Shown here: positions 12,840 through 25,100 of the stretch, in pieces
Position numbering within the stretch: the stretch's first letter is position 1
Layout: every line of letters starts with the position of its first letter
Source: Desmodesmus armatus
Lineage: Eukaryota; Chlorophyta; Chlorophyceae; Sphaeropleales; Scenedesmaceae
Assembly: GCA_007449985.2 (NCBI GenBank)
Contig: VIIQ02000029.1
Span: 150,001 to 214,000, forward strand
Direction: 5' to 3'
Length of the DNA: 64,000 nucleotides
Notes under the pieces: model-generated
The model's database searches: none
Told to the model about the DNA's origin: nothing
Seen by the model: the letters and a program-made list of their open reading frames with translations, nothing else
Translations under genes and position numbers: made by a program

Positions 12840-14159
12840 GTTCTGGTCAGTGGCCACAGGCAAAAGTCAAGCTGCCGGGGGTTGACAACACATTGGTTGC
12901 ACCACTTCAGTAACACAACCTCAAATCGCGCCCCCACGGGTGTTTGATGCACTACTTTTTGCACTGAACACTATTGTATGTTGGGTTGCACAACGTCTGC
13001 TGTGCCTGAACCAGTATTAAGTTCTCAGCTGGTGCATGTGTATGCATGGTCTGCGTACCGATTCCCAGCAGGTGCTGCCGCACGGCACACCCTGTCAACT
13101 ACCCTGATTGCATTCACGATCTATAAAGCTTCTTCTCAGCCCCTTGTGCAGCAGCAGCACAGAAAATCCCCGCCTCAAAGCAGCCTGCCCCGAGGGAGTG
13201 GCGAGGCTGACTCACGCATGCATTTACACCGCAAACACACAACACGTTCAGTTCCCGCCAAAAGCAGCCACTTCCCCTGCCAAAAAGCAGGCCAGTGGCG
13301 AGGCTGACTCACCATGTGCTCGTAGAGGGCGCGCTTGAAGGTGTCAGAGAAACTGCCAGACAGAGCACTGCCCAGCCTGTGCGGGGGACAGGGCAGAGGG
13401 AAGTCACATGGCAGGAATGGGAGGAAGGGAGGCAGGGAGGCATTTGTCAGCGAAGCGTACCAGTGTGGATGCAACATCTACAACAGTGCACTGTGCCTGT
13501 TGCACTGCACAAGTCACATCACACTGAGCTCAGTCTTGCTGGCAGCATGGGCATGCAAGCTCACTGTGAAAAAAACTGCAGCCCTTTACAAATCCAGCAG
13601 GCAGGTTACCTGCCTGACGCGCCCCTGGGGAGCGCAGACTAAAGCCCGGCGGGTGCACTCACTCAGGCTGTATGTTGCCCTGCTTACCTGCTGGGTGGGG
13701 ACATGGAGGCGTCACTGTCGATGCTCCTCCTCCTGTCGATCATGGAGGGCTTGGGCACTGACACAGACATGCGAGGGGCGGGCATGACCACATCTTCTGA
13801 CACCATGGAGCCTGTGAAAGTGCGCGGGGTGGGCGGGGAGGGGGGTGGGGACAAGGGGCTCATCAGTTCCAGCTGTCTGCATCAACTGCAGACAGTACAC
13901 ACAACTGGAATGCTTTATGCTCGAACGCATTGTGATGCAATGATAGACTGGTTGCAAGCCTGCTGCAGCAGACCTGGGAGTGACCAGGCTGACTCAAGTG
14001 ACTTCAGACTATCAGGGGGAAAACATTGGTATGTACGGAACCCCAGAGGGACAGCACAGTATGTTGGGGTGGCTCACCAAAGTCATTGAAGCTTGGAATG
14101 TTGCGCATGCCGCTGCTCTGCCTGGCCATGGGCTTGGGGGAGTCCATGCTGTCTTGTTG
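342..14159 (-). CDS. Voltage-gated K+ channel with cyclic-nucleotide-binding domain (partial model)
   Basis: Predicted plasma-membrane potassium channel of the plant/algal Shaker-like CNBD family. Exons in transcript order: 14078-14159, 13688-13811, 13313-13376, 9167-9216 (tentative), 8677-8896, 7469-7542, 6744-6867, 5896-6023, 5402-5447, 4868-5013, 4248-4299, 3611-3765, 3074-3140, 1884-2105, 1328-1453, 342-516. From 7469 downward every junction keeps frame. Seen in order: Ser/Arg-rich N-terminus (DRRRSIDSDASM); S1/S2 (CWWTFISC, DVALNFIVAYYEDG); S3 end (TIPFDLIVLQIAG); S4-S5 (LLRLLRMGRVYRLYSW); pore helix YWSIITFSTV spliced to filter GYGDLHAYN, giving a K+-selective TVGYGD; S6; C-linker (SLKADMKGHLQLHFSSADL); CNBD with GEHSFFTEMP as phosphate-binding-cassette analogue and VCRVLSIPRSVY. 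S4 has few basic residues. The start codon, an exon joining S2 to S3 and one or more exons between 9217 and 13312 were not located; the 3' end may lie beyond the left edge. Confidence 0.85.
766..845. repeat. GGGC-rich minisatellite
   Basis: Short tandem units of GGCGGGCGGGCGGTTGGCAC type followed by a simple GGGC run. It lies in the intron between channel exons 1328-1453 and 342-516. No coding role is visible. Confidence 0.8.
978..1232 (-). repeat. Truncated copy of channel exon end plus duplicated intron
   Basis: Plus-strand 1165-1205 resembles the left end of exon 1328-1453 (both read CACCTCCTC-GGCTCT/AGCTCTC-GCCAC with the splice donor). The adjacent GTGGTGCACTTCTGCCC segment recurs at about 978 and 1197. 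This is a decayed local duplication of the donor side of the CNBD-end exon. Confidence 0.55.
2014..2910 (-). repeat. Triplicated CNBD exon segment; two copies truncated
   Basis: Three direct copies about 380-410 bp apart contain the exon encoding VDIVTAGDQVNELHLL. The copy in exon 1884-2105 is complete and continues through the phosphate-binding cassette. The copies near 2443-2525 and 2812-2903 keep the 3' acceptor and about 31 codons, then run into poly-G/GT tracts on the plus strand. The intron acceptor side (GTTTTACTGCGGCGCAG in sense) and the sequence around GACGTAGGCCTTG are also repeated. Only the complete copy gives a full CNBD; the others look like pseudo-exons. Confidence 0.85.
3720..3985 (-). 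repeat. Tandem duplication of C-linker exon 5' half and intron
   Basis: Plus-strand 3720-3850 and 3858-3985 are diverged direct repeats about 138 bp apart. Both contain GTCAGCACTGCTG and a GTCTGCTTTGAAAG/GTCTGCTTTCAAGG core plus matching intron. The lower copy is inside the real C-linker exon (3611-3765); the upper one encodes a decayed equivalent (SLSKQTWRVICSSADRN) lacking the rest of the exon. Confidence 0.7.
6441..6990 (-). repeat. Triplicated S4-S5 exon of the channel
   Basis: Besides the S4-S5 exon used in the model (6744-6867), a 3'-half copy lies at about 6485-6585 (LYRLYSSVLLMTYNQ, ending with an intact donor) and a 5'-half copy at about 6915-6988 (YIILLRLLHMGRVYHLYSW, with an intact acceptor but stopping after LN). 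The flanking sequence CAGCRCTTCATCCCCAG recurs at about 6440 and 6676. The 6485 copy differs by conservative substitutions, so an alternative-exon role cannot be excluded. Confidence 0.85.
9301..9338. repeat. 38-bp perfect palindrome
   Basis: Two 19-base arms with no spacer; the left arm is TACGCCAATGGAGCGCTGC. It lies in a channel intron. It could extrude as a cruciform or mark an assembly or replication artefact; no element ends were recognised around it. Confidence 0.95.
12807..12838. repeat. (AGC)n microsatellite
   Basis: About ten AGC units. Similar AGC/CTG runs occur throughout the window in introns, for example at 16757, 17890, 18762, 21428, 22050, 24248 and 28268. Confidence 0.95.
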
Positions 14160-16119
14160 CTGAGAAGGGTCGAGTAGGCAGAGAGCTGTGACGCAGAAGA
14201 GGGCAGGAACACTTCGTGAGGCTACTGGAAAGCATACACAGCATGCATGTACACGTCCCCACGAGGCCAAGCTGCGGCTGCAGCTGCCTATTGCATGCGA
14301 AACGCGATGAGTGTGTTTGCCGAGCGCATTGCTTGTCCAGTGGACCGTCGGCCCTGGTTTTCCGCCACAACGTTTCATAGCATGTTTCAAATCGTTTTCA
14401 AGCGTCAGATCCTGCCACAGCGGCCGGGATCACAGTCCGAGGTGGCAGGGATCCAAAGCTGCTGCACCACCCTCGCTGACACGGCTGACAGCGCCTGCAC
14501 CCCAGCAAAGAACTTTCTAGCCGCTAGGCTAGTGAAATAATGCCACACCTGGTTGCGAGTCGCGCTCTTGCTCTGCAGCAGCTCGGACTTGGTCTGACAA
14601 ACGCTTGCAGGGAGCTTGTGGCGCACTGAACGTGGCTGAATGAACCAGTTGTGCCCGTTCACCTGCTTTCGCTCGCCCAGGACGCCGGTCAATGTTCTCC
14701 AACACTAAATAACGCCCTAAGAACAAGGCCCGGTCCGAGCGCCTGATATCGGCATATAGCTGTAGAATAAGATGCTGATAACCAGTCTAATATTACCAAG
14801 GAGCCTTGCGTTCCAACTCAGAGTGATCGCGGTCAATGCATGAGCATGAACATGAACTTGCAACAATGCACACACCGCGCGTTCCTGCAATGAAGCCCGT
14901 TGTTCCGACGTGCGTGGCATATCTGCACGTATGATTCGGCAGCACCTTCAGCGATGTGTATTAGCTGGGAGGCACCGCTCCACACACTTGAGGCTGTGAT
15001 GTAGATACGGAAGACTTTGAAGCTTTGAAAGTACAAGTGGCGGGCAACTCAAACTCTTCTGAGATAGTTCATGGGCTCCAGACTTTGCTGGGGTGCAGCA
15101 AACCTTACTGTAGGTGCCCCTTACAGGTGGTGAGCCATGCATTGCGTGTCTTGCAGCTGGCCATGCCACGGGAGGTCACAATCCCTCAGCCGCAATCCCA
15201 GCCACTTGCAGCCTGAACAAAACTCCCCACTACACAGCGTGCGCCCCGTTCGATAGTTACATGTGCAACCTGCGTCAACAGCTCTCCCCATGCCCCTCCC
15301 ACAGGATCCGTGCCCCTCCCATCGTGGCCAACTCTTCACCAACCAAGGGTACTGTACTGTACCCTTCTGCATCAATTGCCTGCCTCGCTCGCTCAACTCA
15401 CAAAATGCTGCATTGCAGCACAGAACAATCACCAAAGGTCGGTGCTTGACAATGCCAATACTCCACACTGCCAATACCACTCGATACTCCACGCCACTGC
15501 CTGTTGAGACTAGCACACAAACAGCATTCGCCTGCTGCTGACGCTGCTGACGACACATGCACAAGTCTGCATGATGCCACAAAAGAGGTTTGCAAGCATC
15601 CCCACAGGGACTGCGCAGTCCCATGCGTGGGAACCCACACACAGGCAACTTCCCCATATACAAAGAGGCCCTGATGCATGGCATGCGTGCAGCGCATGTC
15701 CGTGTCAATGAGCACGGACAGCACGCCAGCTGTGCACAGCTGGCAAGCACACACCGACCCATCTAGCCTACGCACGCTGCCTGCTGCCGCCACTGCTGCC
15801 AGCACCAGTAGCATGTGCCAGCACAGCAGTAGTGTCCGTACATCCAGCCCAATCCTGCCGCTGCCTCCACAAGACTACTACCCGCTGCTTCTGGTGCTAC
15901 TGTTACTGCTGCCACACCCGCAGCCCGTCGGTCGTTCCAGCAGGCAGACTGCCACTACAGACTGCTGCCTTGCTGTTAGGAAAGTGCTGCTTGGCGCGTG
16001 TGTAGACACAGGGAGTACAACCAGCCGACGCATCAACCATCCACAGTTGTGACATTCTGCAGTTGTGTGTGGACACATGGGGTGCATCCAGCCAATGCAT
16101 CAACCATCCAAAGATGTGT
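14160..16119. other. Intergenic region between the channel and ispG
   Basis: Both flanking genes are on the minus strand, so this interval should contain the ispG 3' UTR and the channel promoter/5' UTR, possibly with a first channel exon. No coding exon with family similarity or codon continuity was found, and no convincing core-promoter element could be assigned. Confidence 0.5.
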
Positions 16120-19100
16120 TTATGCTGCGACTGGTGTTGCCTCCGCCTCTTCAGGCTCTGGCAGGTCCACCCAGCGGCCGTGGTCCTTAATCAGCTGCAC
16201 CAGGGCATCAGGGGCCTGCAGGGTACACACACAAACACGCATCAGTACTTTTGCCTGGTTTGACTATCCTAGTGGGACGGATCCTAGTGAGCATGCATGA
16301 TACATGTAATATACATCTGCTCACTTATGCACACACACTAGTCATGTGTCCACACACGCAGCCAGCAAGAACACACACTGCCATTGGCAGCGGCAGCAGC
16401 TGGATTGCCCCCAAGCGCCCAGGGCGGCGCCAGCTTCTCAGGCATGCTAGGAACTTAACAGCAGAGACAGGGCAGCCAGCCACTCACCCCGCCCATAGGG
16501 ATGCCGCGCTGCACCACCTCCTTGCCTCCCCCTGCCCCTCCCACCTTGCCCCCCCCCCCCCCCCCCCCGGCCGCCCCTCCCCCCGTCCCAGCCCACAGTG
16601 GTGACTCACCCCGTCCATAGGGATGCCGCGCTGCACCACCTCCTTGCCCACATACAGGTCGATCTTGCCGGGCGCGCCACCCACATAGCCAAAGTCAGCA
16701 TCCGCCATCTCACCAGGGCCGTTGACAATGCAGCCCATGACTGCAATGGCAACACCTGCAGCAGCAGCAGCAGCAGCGGCAGCAGCGGCGGCATTGCAAC
16801 AAAGTCAGGTCCAGCAAGGGCCATGACGATGTTCATTTGATGCACACCCGTATGCAACCCAGGTCCCATGACAACGGCAGCAGGCAAGCATGCTCTGCAC
16901 ACTGCCAACACAACACAACACCGCACCGCATGGCACAGCATGGCACAGCATGCACATATAACTGCAGCACAGTATTGGCAGCAATAGTACAAGGATGTGT
17001 ACACATGCTTGTCGAAGTTTGCGCTCCACCCCATTTTACCAGTGCTGTGTTGGACCATGACGCACCAATATCACTTGTGTAGCTGCACCTGCCTATGCCT
17101 GTGCAGTGCGTCAGAGCAATGTGCGCTGTGTGTGCACTGCTGTATCAACACCGGCTGTGGCCGCAGCTGCATGTGACGGACGGCAGTTGATTGCACTGCA
17201 GTACTGTGCTGAACTGAACTCATAAGACCACCATCAGCTGCGGCTGCACCTGATCATACATTGCACTGCGTTGTACAGCATTGCAAAGTGCAGTTACATC
17301 ACTGAACATCAGCTGTGGCAGCAGCTGCATGTGCCTGTGCAGGCGCCTTACCTGGCAAGTGGCCTGTTTTCGTCCTGATCTGCTCTGTGACTTCTTGCAA
17401 GTCAAACAGGGTGCGGCCACAGCTGGGGCAGGACACAAACTCAGTCTTGGTGTTGCGCATGCGGGAGCCCTGGAGAAGGACACAGCACAGCACAGCACGC
17501 CAAGGGTGAAGAAGGGACACAATGCTTTTTGAGCAGATTGCTGTTGAGTCAGGCTGTGTGGAGGTGCTGCATCCTCTCGTCTGTGGTGTGGAAACTACAG
17601 CCCAGAGGTGGAAGCATCACAATGCATCCACACCCGCCAAACATAATTTGCACCTCCAGCAGTCCGACGCTTCCCTCCATTCCCCACACCCCACCAATAA
17701 ACCAATAAACCTCAACATTACCCCCTTTCAACCAAACATAGTTTGAATTTCAAACCCACCTGCAGCAGTCCGAAGCTTGTAGTGCGCAGGAAGTCCAGAT
17801 CTTCGTGCACAGCCTCAATCATGGCTCCATCACCCAGGCCGTCCACCAGCAGACCACCGACCTGGCGTAGTTGAACATCAAAATCAGCAACAGCAGCAGC
17901 AGCAGCAGTAGCAGCAGCAAATCCAGTGTTTCTCAATTTCCGGTATTGCTGCCTGGTCTGCACTTCCTTGCCACGTAATTTGACTGCTTGAGGGAAGCAA
18001 AAATCATGCAGTAGCGCGGCAGTGTCCTTGCCACGCAATCTGACTGCTTCAGTGTAGCAAAAGTCATGCAGTAGCGCGGCAGTGACCTGACAGCATGGCA
18101 ACTCTGTGACCCAGACAACCATCAAGAAGCCCACTAAGCCGAGATGACGGATGCACATGCAGCTGCAGCAACAGCTGCAATGCAGTAGCAGCAGTGCTGC
18201 TGCTGGGACATTGTGAGTCACCATTGGTGACATGTACTTGCTGCCAGCAGAGTGCCTCTGCAGCCCGCCCCCCCCCCCCCCCCCCCACCTGCAGCCAACA
18301 CAGTTGCACTTGGCCATGTTCCAACCCAACGCAAACCAACCCCTACCCTTGCCAGTACAACTAAAACTCTCAGCCCCCCCCCCCCCCCCACCCGTAGCCT
18401 GTTTTGATGACGATGTCGTCCCTGTCAGCGCCTGCCTAATCTCTGCAACACAGCTGTGCTGTAAACCACAGCTGTGCAACCCCCTCCCCCCCCCCCCCCC
18501 CCACACACACACGCTGTTGCTTGCCTATCTAGTAGGACAGCCTTAGTGAGCTTGCATGTATCCAAGTACTCCCTCTGTCGACACACACGCGCACCTGTGT
18601 GCCTGTGTTGATGACGATGTCGTCCCTGTCAGCGCCTGCGGGGAAGCGTATGTGGTGCAGCACTGCCACCTGGCTGCCGTGGCGCTTGAGGGAGTCAAAC
18701 ACACGGCGGCTGGCGTGGATGCGAGACATGCCGTCCTGAGAAAATGGGGCCAGAGTGAAACAGCAGCAGCAGCAGCAGCGGCAGCAGCAGCGGCAGCAAC
18801 GGTCAGCTGTGGGTCCACATGACAGGTGGCGGGGACAAGGGTGACGACATAGTGCGCCCGCTAACGGCCATCCGCATCTCAGCCTGATGACCGTGTTGGC
18901 AGCACAGCAAGCTGGCTCCTGCAGCGTAACAAAGTGCCGCTGAGTGTGGCGGCGTGTTCGGGCACGGCCTGAACCATGTAGCAGTAGCAGCAGTGACTCA
19001 CCTGGATGTCCAGCAGGGCCACCACTGCATCCACGCTGTTGATCTGCGCCAGCTGCTCCTCTGATTCGCTGCCATTGAGGGACAGCGCCAGGCGGGCAGC

Positions 19101-22100
19101 GCCTGCAGGGGCCTTGCCACCTGTGTGTAGACAGAAACGTGCATCCAACCGTTCACTCAACATTCAAGCCAGAGCAAAGTGGCATGTGTTGAACACATGA
19201 GTTACCACCATCAACGTGTGTATGTGGGGCGGGGGCGGCAGGCAGGTGGCGGGATGAGGGGCACAGCAATTGCATTCTCGACAGCCAAAAGACTGAACGG
19301 ATGATGTCCTGATATGGAGGCTTGCCGACTGCCGCCTGCAGCCTGCACCACCTTGACTGCTCCACAGACAGCAAGATTCATACATGCACACTGCTGCCGG
19401 ACTGCCTCCTGTCTTGTACCACTCCCCCTGCCCGCCCACACCCTCTGGTCCCCCCCCCCCCCCCCCCCCCCCCCGCCAACCTTCTCCCTCCTGCGTAGGG
19501 GCAGCAAAAGCTGCCACCGGCTTCTAAAGTGACACCCTTTCTCCCCTGCCCTCCACACCATGTTCCCTAACCCCTCCTCTTACCTGCTGCCAGTGCCTCT
19601 GCCAGGCCCATGACTGCCACTGCAACCGGGCAGGGCTTGGCTGCCAGCTCAGCAGCGGGTGCCAGCACATGCACACCAACCTCCTGCAGGCGCTTCAGGG
19701 CACGACGACCCTCAGCATCACCTGCATCAGGCAGCTGCAGCACAGCATGGCAGCAAAGCACAGCACAGCACAGCACGGCAGCACAGCACGGCACAGCACA
19801 GCATCATCAGACAAAGCCTACAACTTGAACACCATTCCTGTAAGTTGACCACAAATGCAGCATTGCCATGTATGCTCCACGTAGCGGCATGTCAAGACCA
19901 CTGCTGGCTGCAAGTGCAATCCTTCCATACTGCATAGCCTGACTCCAGTTGGTCTGGAGGGGCAAGCTTCAAACATGCTGTAGCGGCGGAGTGAGACGAT
20001 GCTGCCCCTGAAGCCCCGCCTGGACTGATTCACTTGCACCCCCCCCCCCCAAAGGGGCTTGACCCCCCCCCCCCCCCCTTCCCCTCCCCTCTCACACCAC
20101 CCCTGCTGCCTGGCTCGCTGGTACTTCCCACATTGTCTGTACAACCCCCTCCACCTCCCCACCCCCTGCAAAAACCATGCCAGCAGGCTGAATTGCACAC
20201 ACCTGCCTCATGAAGATGCTGTCGCTGGTAGCAATGTCCTTGAAGGGCATGCCCCACCACCACAGCACCGCTACCCCCCCCCACCCCCCTCTTGGTAAAC
20301 ATCCCTCACAGAATAAGCCCCGCCTGTACTGATTCACTTGCACCCCCCCCCCTCCCCCCAAGGCTTGACCCCCCCCCCCTTCCTCCCCCCCCCCCCCCCC
20401 ACCCCTGCAAAACAGGCCAGCAGGCTGAATTGCACACACCTGCCTCATGAAGATGCTGTCGCTGGTTGCAATGTCCTTGAAAGGCATGCCCACCACCAGC
20501 TTGGCCCCCAGCTTGCGGTACAGCTGCTCAGGCTGGGACAGCTCAGACAGGGCAACAGCACTGAACACAGTGCCGTCCCTGCAAGGGGGTGGGGGGGAGA
20601 AGTGGGTGCATGTTTGAGCTCAGCAACAGGCAGTGGTGGGCTCATGTGTGATCAAGCCGCACTTGCTGCATCATACGGCGCTGGCATTGTGTGCCGACGT
20701 CAAAGTTCACTATACTTTTTTGCTGATCTACTTGGTCCCCAGATGCACTTGCGTGAAGGTAGTGATGCCGCTGAGATGCTAGGCACTTGCGTGAGGGGAG
20801 GATCTGTGTGACCATCTAGTGCTTGCCTCTGCTGATACACCTCACCCCCCCCCCCCCCCCCGTACCTGTGCAGCAGTGGCCTGTAGTCCACCACAGCGTA
20901 CAGGCAACCAACCCTCAACCATCAAGGTACCAACCCCTTACCCTTCCCCCCTCCCTCCCTCCCTCGCCCCCCCCCCCCCCCACGCCCCCCCCCCCCCCCC
21001 AGGTACCTGTGCAGCAGTGGCCTGTAATCCAGGTCATCTCCCTCCTGCTGCAGCGGCAGTGCACCCACGCGCGCCTGCTGAAGGTGTGCGTGTCACGCAT
21101 CAACTCATCAAACGCCTCAACACCAGTGCCCTGCAGCAACACAACACACAACACCTCAGTATAGGGATGACCACCAAATGATTCCCCACCTGAAAATTTG
21201 AGACACACCACAACACCATCCAGCCCCCATCGCAGTCCAATTCGCATTGCCTACGGCATGCAGTTGCTGCACCTTAAGACCCCCCACCCTTCCCTTCCCA
21301 AGTGACAACCCCCCCCCCCTCTTCCCAATGTGACAACCCCCCCCCCCCTCACCTCCTTGCATGCTGTCTGCCCAATGCTAGCAAGGCGCCTGCAAGGCTC
21401 CAACTCATACTCAGGGTCCTCTGGAAGCAGCAGCAGCAGCAGCAGCAGCAAATGCGAGCTTGTTGTGAACGGTTTGGTGAGCGCATGCTTTTATGCCCAA
21501 TGTGCCTTGCGTGTATGTTGCCTGGCGTCCATACCTGCACCCAGACTCAGCTTCAGGGCGGCCCTTGCCCCAAGAAAAGCACACACATTTGAAAGCCACA
21601 TGCGCGCAACCCTTTGATGCACTCACACTCGTTGACAAGACCTCCCCTCTCAAGATCTTCTCAAGATCTTCTCAAGATTCTCTAAACAGTCACCCACCTG
21701 TGAGGCTGACACGGATGGTGCCACCCAGGCCATCCATGAGCAAGCCTTGCTGCATCACCCCCCCCCCCCCCCCCGGGCGCGCGCCGGGCGTGCAAGAAAC
21801 AACCAATACAGCCCCCGCCCCAATAAAGGCACACACATTTAAACCAACATGCGCGCAACCCGTTGATGCACTCGCACTCTCTCACAAGGCCTGCCCTCTC
21901 AAGATTCTCTCAAGATCTTCTCAAGATTCTCTCACACACCACCCACCTGTGAGGCTGACGCGGATGGTGTCACCCAGGCCGTCCATCAGCAGGGCACCAA
22001 TGCCGATGGCACTCTTCATGCGCCCATCCTCACCCTCACCAGCCTCTGCAGCAACAGCAGCAGCAGCAGCAGCAGCAGCACAAGGCAGTCTCAACCCCAG

Positions 22101-25100
22101 TGTTCACACTTTCTCCCACCAGCGCCAACGCAGCATGAAGCCCCCCTTTCCCGGCCCTCACAATGATGTGCCACAAGCATGCACACACAAAGGCGGCTAT
22201 AGCTCCAACAGGCACCAGGCATTGCTGGCATATCTTGATTACCCCCCCCCCCTTTCGTCCCAAAGCCAACCTGTGACTTCCAGTTGCATAAGGTAGTCCC
22301 GGCCTTTTTGAACATCTCCTCTGCCAGCAGGCGGTATACCCTACCTCCCCCCCCCCCCCCTGGGCCTCAAACACACAGACCAAAAGCAAGCCGGAAGCTC
22401 TTGAATCACACCCATGCCACTAACCCCTGCCCCGCACACCTCACCCTCAGCGTGTCACGCCCCCACGGGTACCCCCCCCTTCATTTCGACGCCCCCCCCC
22501 CCCCACACACACACACACCAGACCCCCACCTGTCACTCCCAGGTGCAGGGGTTTAGTCCCAGCCCTTCTTGTATATCTCCTCTGCCAGCAGGCAATGCCC
22601 CCTGTACCCCCCCCCCCCAAAGCCCAAACACACAAATGCACACACATACCAGGAGATTTCTCAAATTCTCACCCCCCCCCTCATCTTTGACTGGAGTTTG
22701 CAGGGCATCACAGCCCGTCAGCCCCCCCCCCCCCGTCCTCCCCACAAACCGCACCTGTGACACCCAAGTGCAGTGGGTAGTCCCAGCCCTTCTTGTACAT
22801 CTCCCCTCCCCAGCCACCACCACCACCACCACCAACACCATACCCACATCCGCCACCCTCTCCTTCTGCAAACACCCCCCCTGAACCCTAACCCTAACCC
22901 TAAACCCTAAACCCACACAAAGATAGAGAAACCCCACCTGTCACTCCCAGGTGCAGTGGGTAGTCCCATCCCTTCTTGTACATCTCCTCTGCCAGCAGGC
23001 GGTAGGCCTGGACCATCACCAGGGGGTTGCTGGCCTTCATGCTGAACACAAAGTTGTGGTAGTCGTGCTTGCGGCAGATGTCAGCAAACTCGAAGGCTGA
23101 CTCAACCATACCCCTGCACGACACACAGCACAGCACAGCACAGGGTTTTGAGCCCTCGAATGCAACTGCTTACGAAGCAGATTGCTGCTTTCACATACTC
23201 GTGTGTGCACGAACAACCCCACCTCACCCGTAAGTCCATTACAAAGCTGCAGAGTGCCGCCAACAGCGCAGATGCCTCAGCCAGAGAGCCCCCCCCCTTC
23301 AGCACCACCCTGCGCCCCGTCAGTGGACCCCCACCCCACCCCCCTCCCCAAGCCCAGCCGCTCTGCCCCATTCCGGCCTCGACCCTCAAGACAGACTTAG
23401 CACAGATGCCTTAAAATGCCTTACTATTATGTGCAGTGGCATCAGGTCACTCACTTGGGGGTGTCACCATAGAAGCTGAGGATGCGTGCACTGAGGCTGC
23501 CGTGGTTGGTGCCAATGCGCATGGCACGACCAAGCTCCTTGCACTTCAACACCTGCACAGACGGACACACAGACGCGTACACAAACAGCACAGACAGTGA
23601 CACTTTTGTGGCCTACTGCTGATGACTAACAATTATCCATGCTTGGAACGCCGCCATCACTACCATCACAACTGCTGCTGCGGCGGCGGCAGCGGCTGCG
23701 ACCAGCCCCAAAGCAAGAGTGTCGATGTCTGGTCAATGTGCCACCCCAAACCCCAGTTTCCATTCAAAAATACTGTTGGTCTGCTAGGGTGCTGCCACTG
23801 CTGCTGCTGCTTACGCCGCTGCACCCTCTGCCTGAGGCTCCCTTTGCGCTGCTGCTCCTTCTGTCGCTGCGTGGCATTGCCGCCGCCGCCCCGCTGCTAC
23901 TGCTGCTGCTGCGCCGAACCGCGCTGCTGGTTGATCTGACTTCATGCCAAGCCATCAAGGGGAGTTGATGTCTCCTCAATGTCCCCCCCCCCCACACACA
24001 CACACACACCCGCTCCCCAGGCGCGCGCTGCCCTCATGGAAATACTTCTGGCTTGCTCCGACTCCGCTGCTGCTGCAGCTGCTGTCTCATGCCGCCCACA
24101 CACCAGCCATGCATTCCCCCATGCACGCACCCGCCCGCCCACCCACCAGGGGTGTGAACGTCTCTTCAATGTGCACCCGCTCCGCCTCCCCACGTGCAGG
24201 CGTACGCCCTCTACAGCACCCCCAATCACACGTCTAGCTTGTTTCGGTGCTGCTGCTGCTGCTGCTGCTGCTGCTTTTTTTGGTGTTATCATGTGCGGTG
24301 CTGCTGCTTTGGCTTTATCTCACCACCCACCCACGCACCAGGGGTGTGAATGTCTCCTCAATGTGCACGCGCTCCGCCTCGAACTCTGCTGGGTCGTCAT
24401 AGTTGATCTCTTCAAAGGTCTTGCGGCCATCAGCAAAGTTACCAGGGTTGATGCGAATCTGCAATGCAGTACACCAATAAACACACAGGCCATGCAGTTC
24501 ATTTCGAAAGTACGGCAGCGGAAAACCAAGTCGCGCCGCATGAACAGAACAATCATAATGCCCTGCTGCTGGAAGCACAAACTGACATGACCCTTGAGGC
24601 TTCCAAACACCGGTATCACAGATCAACCAGCATCTCAACCTCAGGCCCCCCAGATCAGTTCCTGCTGAAGCATTGGGCACGTTGTGCACAGCCGCCTTGA
24701 GGAAGGCCCCTAACCCCCCTGCCAGGCATATCTGTGCCACTAGCCCCCCCCCCCCTCCCCCCATGGCCGCCAGCCAGTTACCAATGATCCGTACGCAACG
24801 GCAGCCACAAACTGCATTGTGGCTGCCGTTGCGTACGGCAGCCACAATGCAGATCCAATGCATGTGGTGATAGACCAGCGGCCACTGGCCTTGCCCATAC
24901 ACCCGTGGCTCCCTTGTGGGTTGCTCAGCATGTTAGCTGGCCAGGATTCTTATGACTGTTGCGGCACCCACCTTCTCAAACGCCTCTGCCACCATCATAG
25001 CAACTGCAGGCTGGAAGTGGATGTCAGCAACCAGGGGCACATCGTACCTGACAAAGCACAGCACAGCACGGCACGATGCGGTTTGCACGACAGCAGGAAA

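Larger units (their letters stand above)
9217..13312. other. Long intronic stretch, N-terminal half of the channel gene
   Basis: About 4.1 kb between the tentative exon at 9167-9216 and the exon at 13313. At least one further coding exon is expected here because the phases of the two flanking exons do not match, but I could not identify it. It contains an unassigned minus-strand reading frame at 10017-10379 (arginine-rich, no recognised domain) and a CAG-type repeat at 12807-12838. Nothing else could be supported. Confidence 0.4.
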
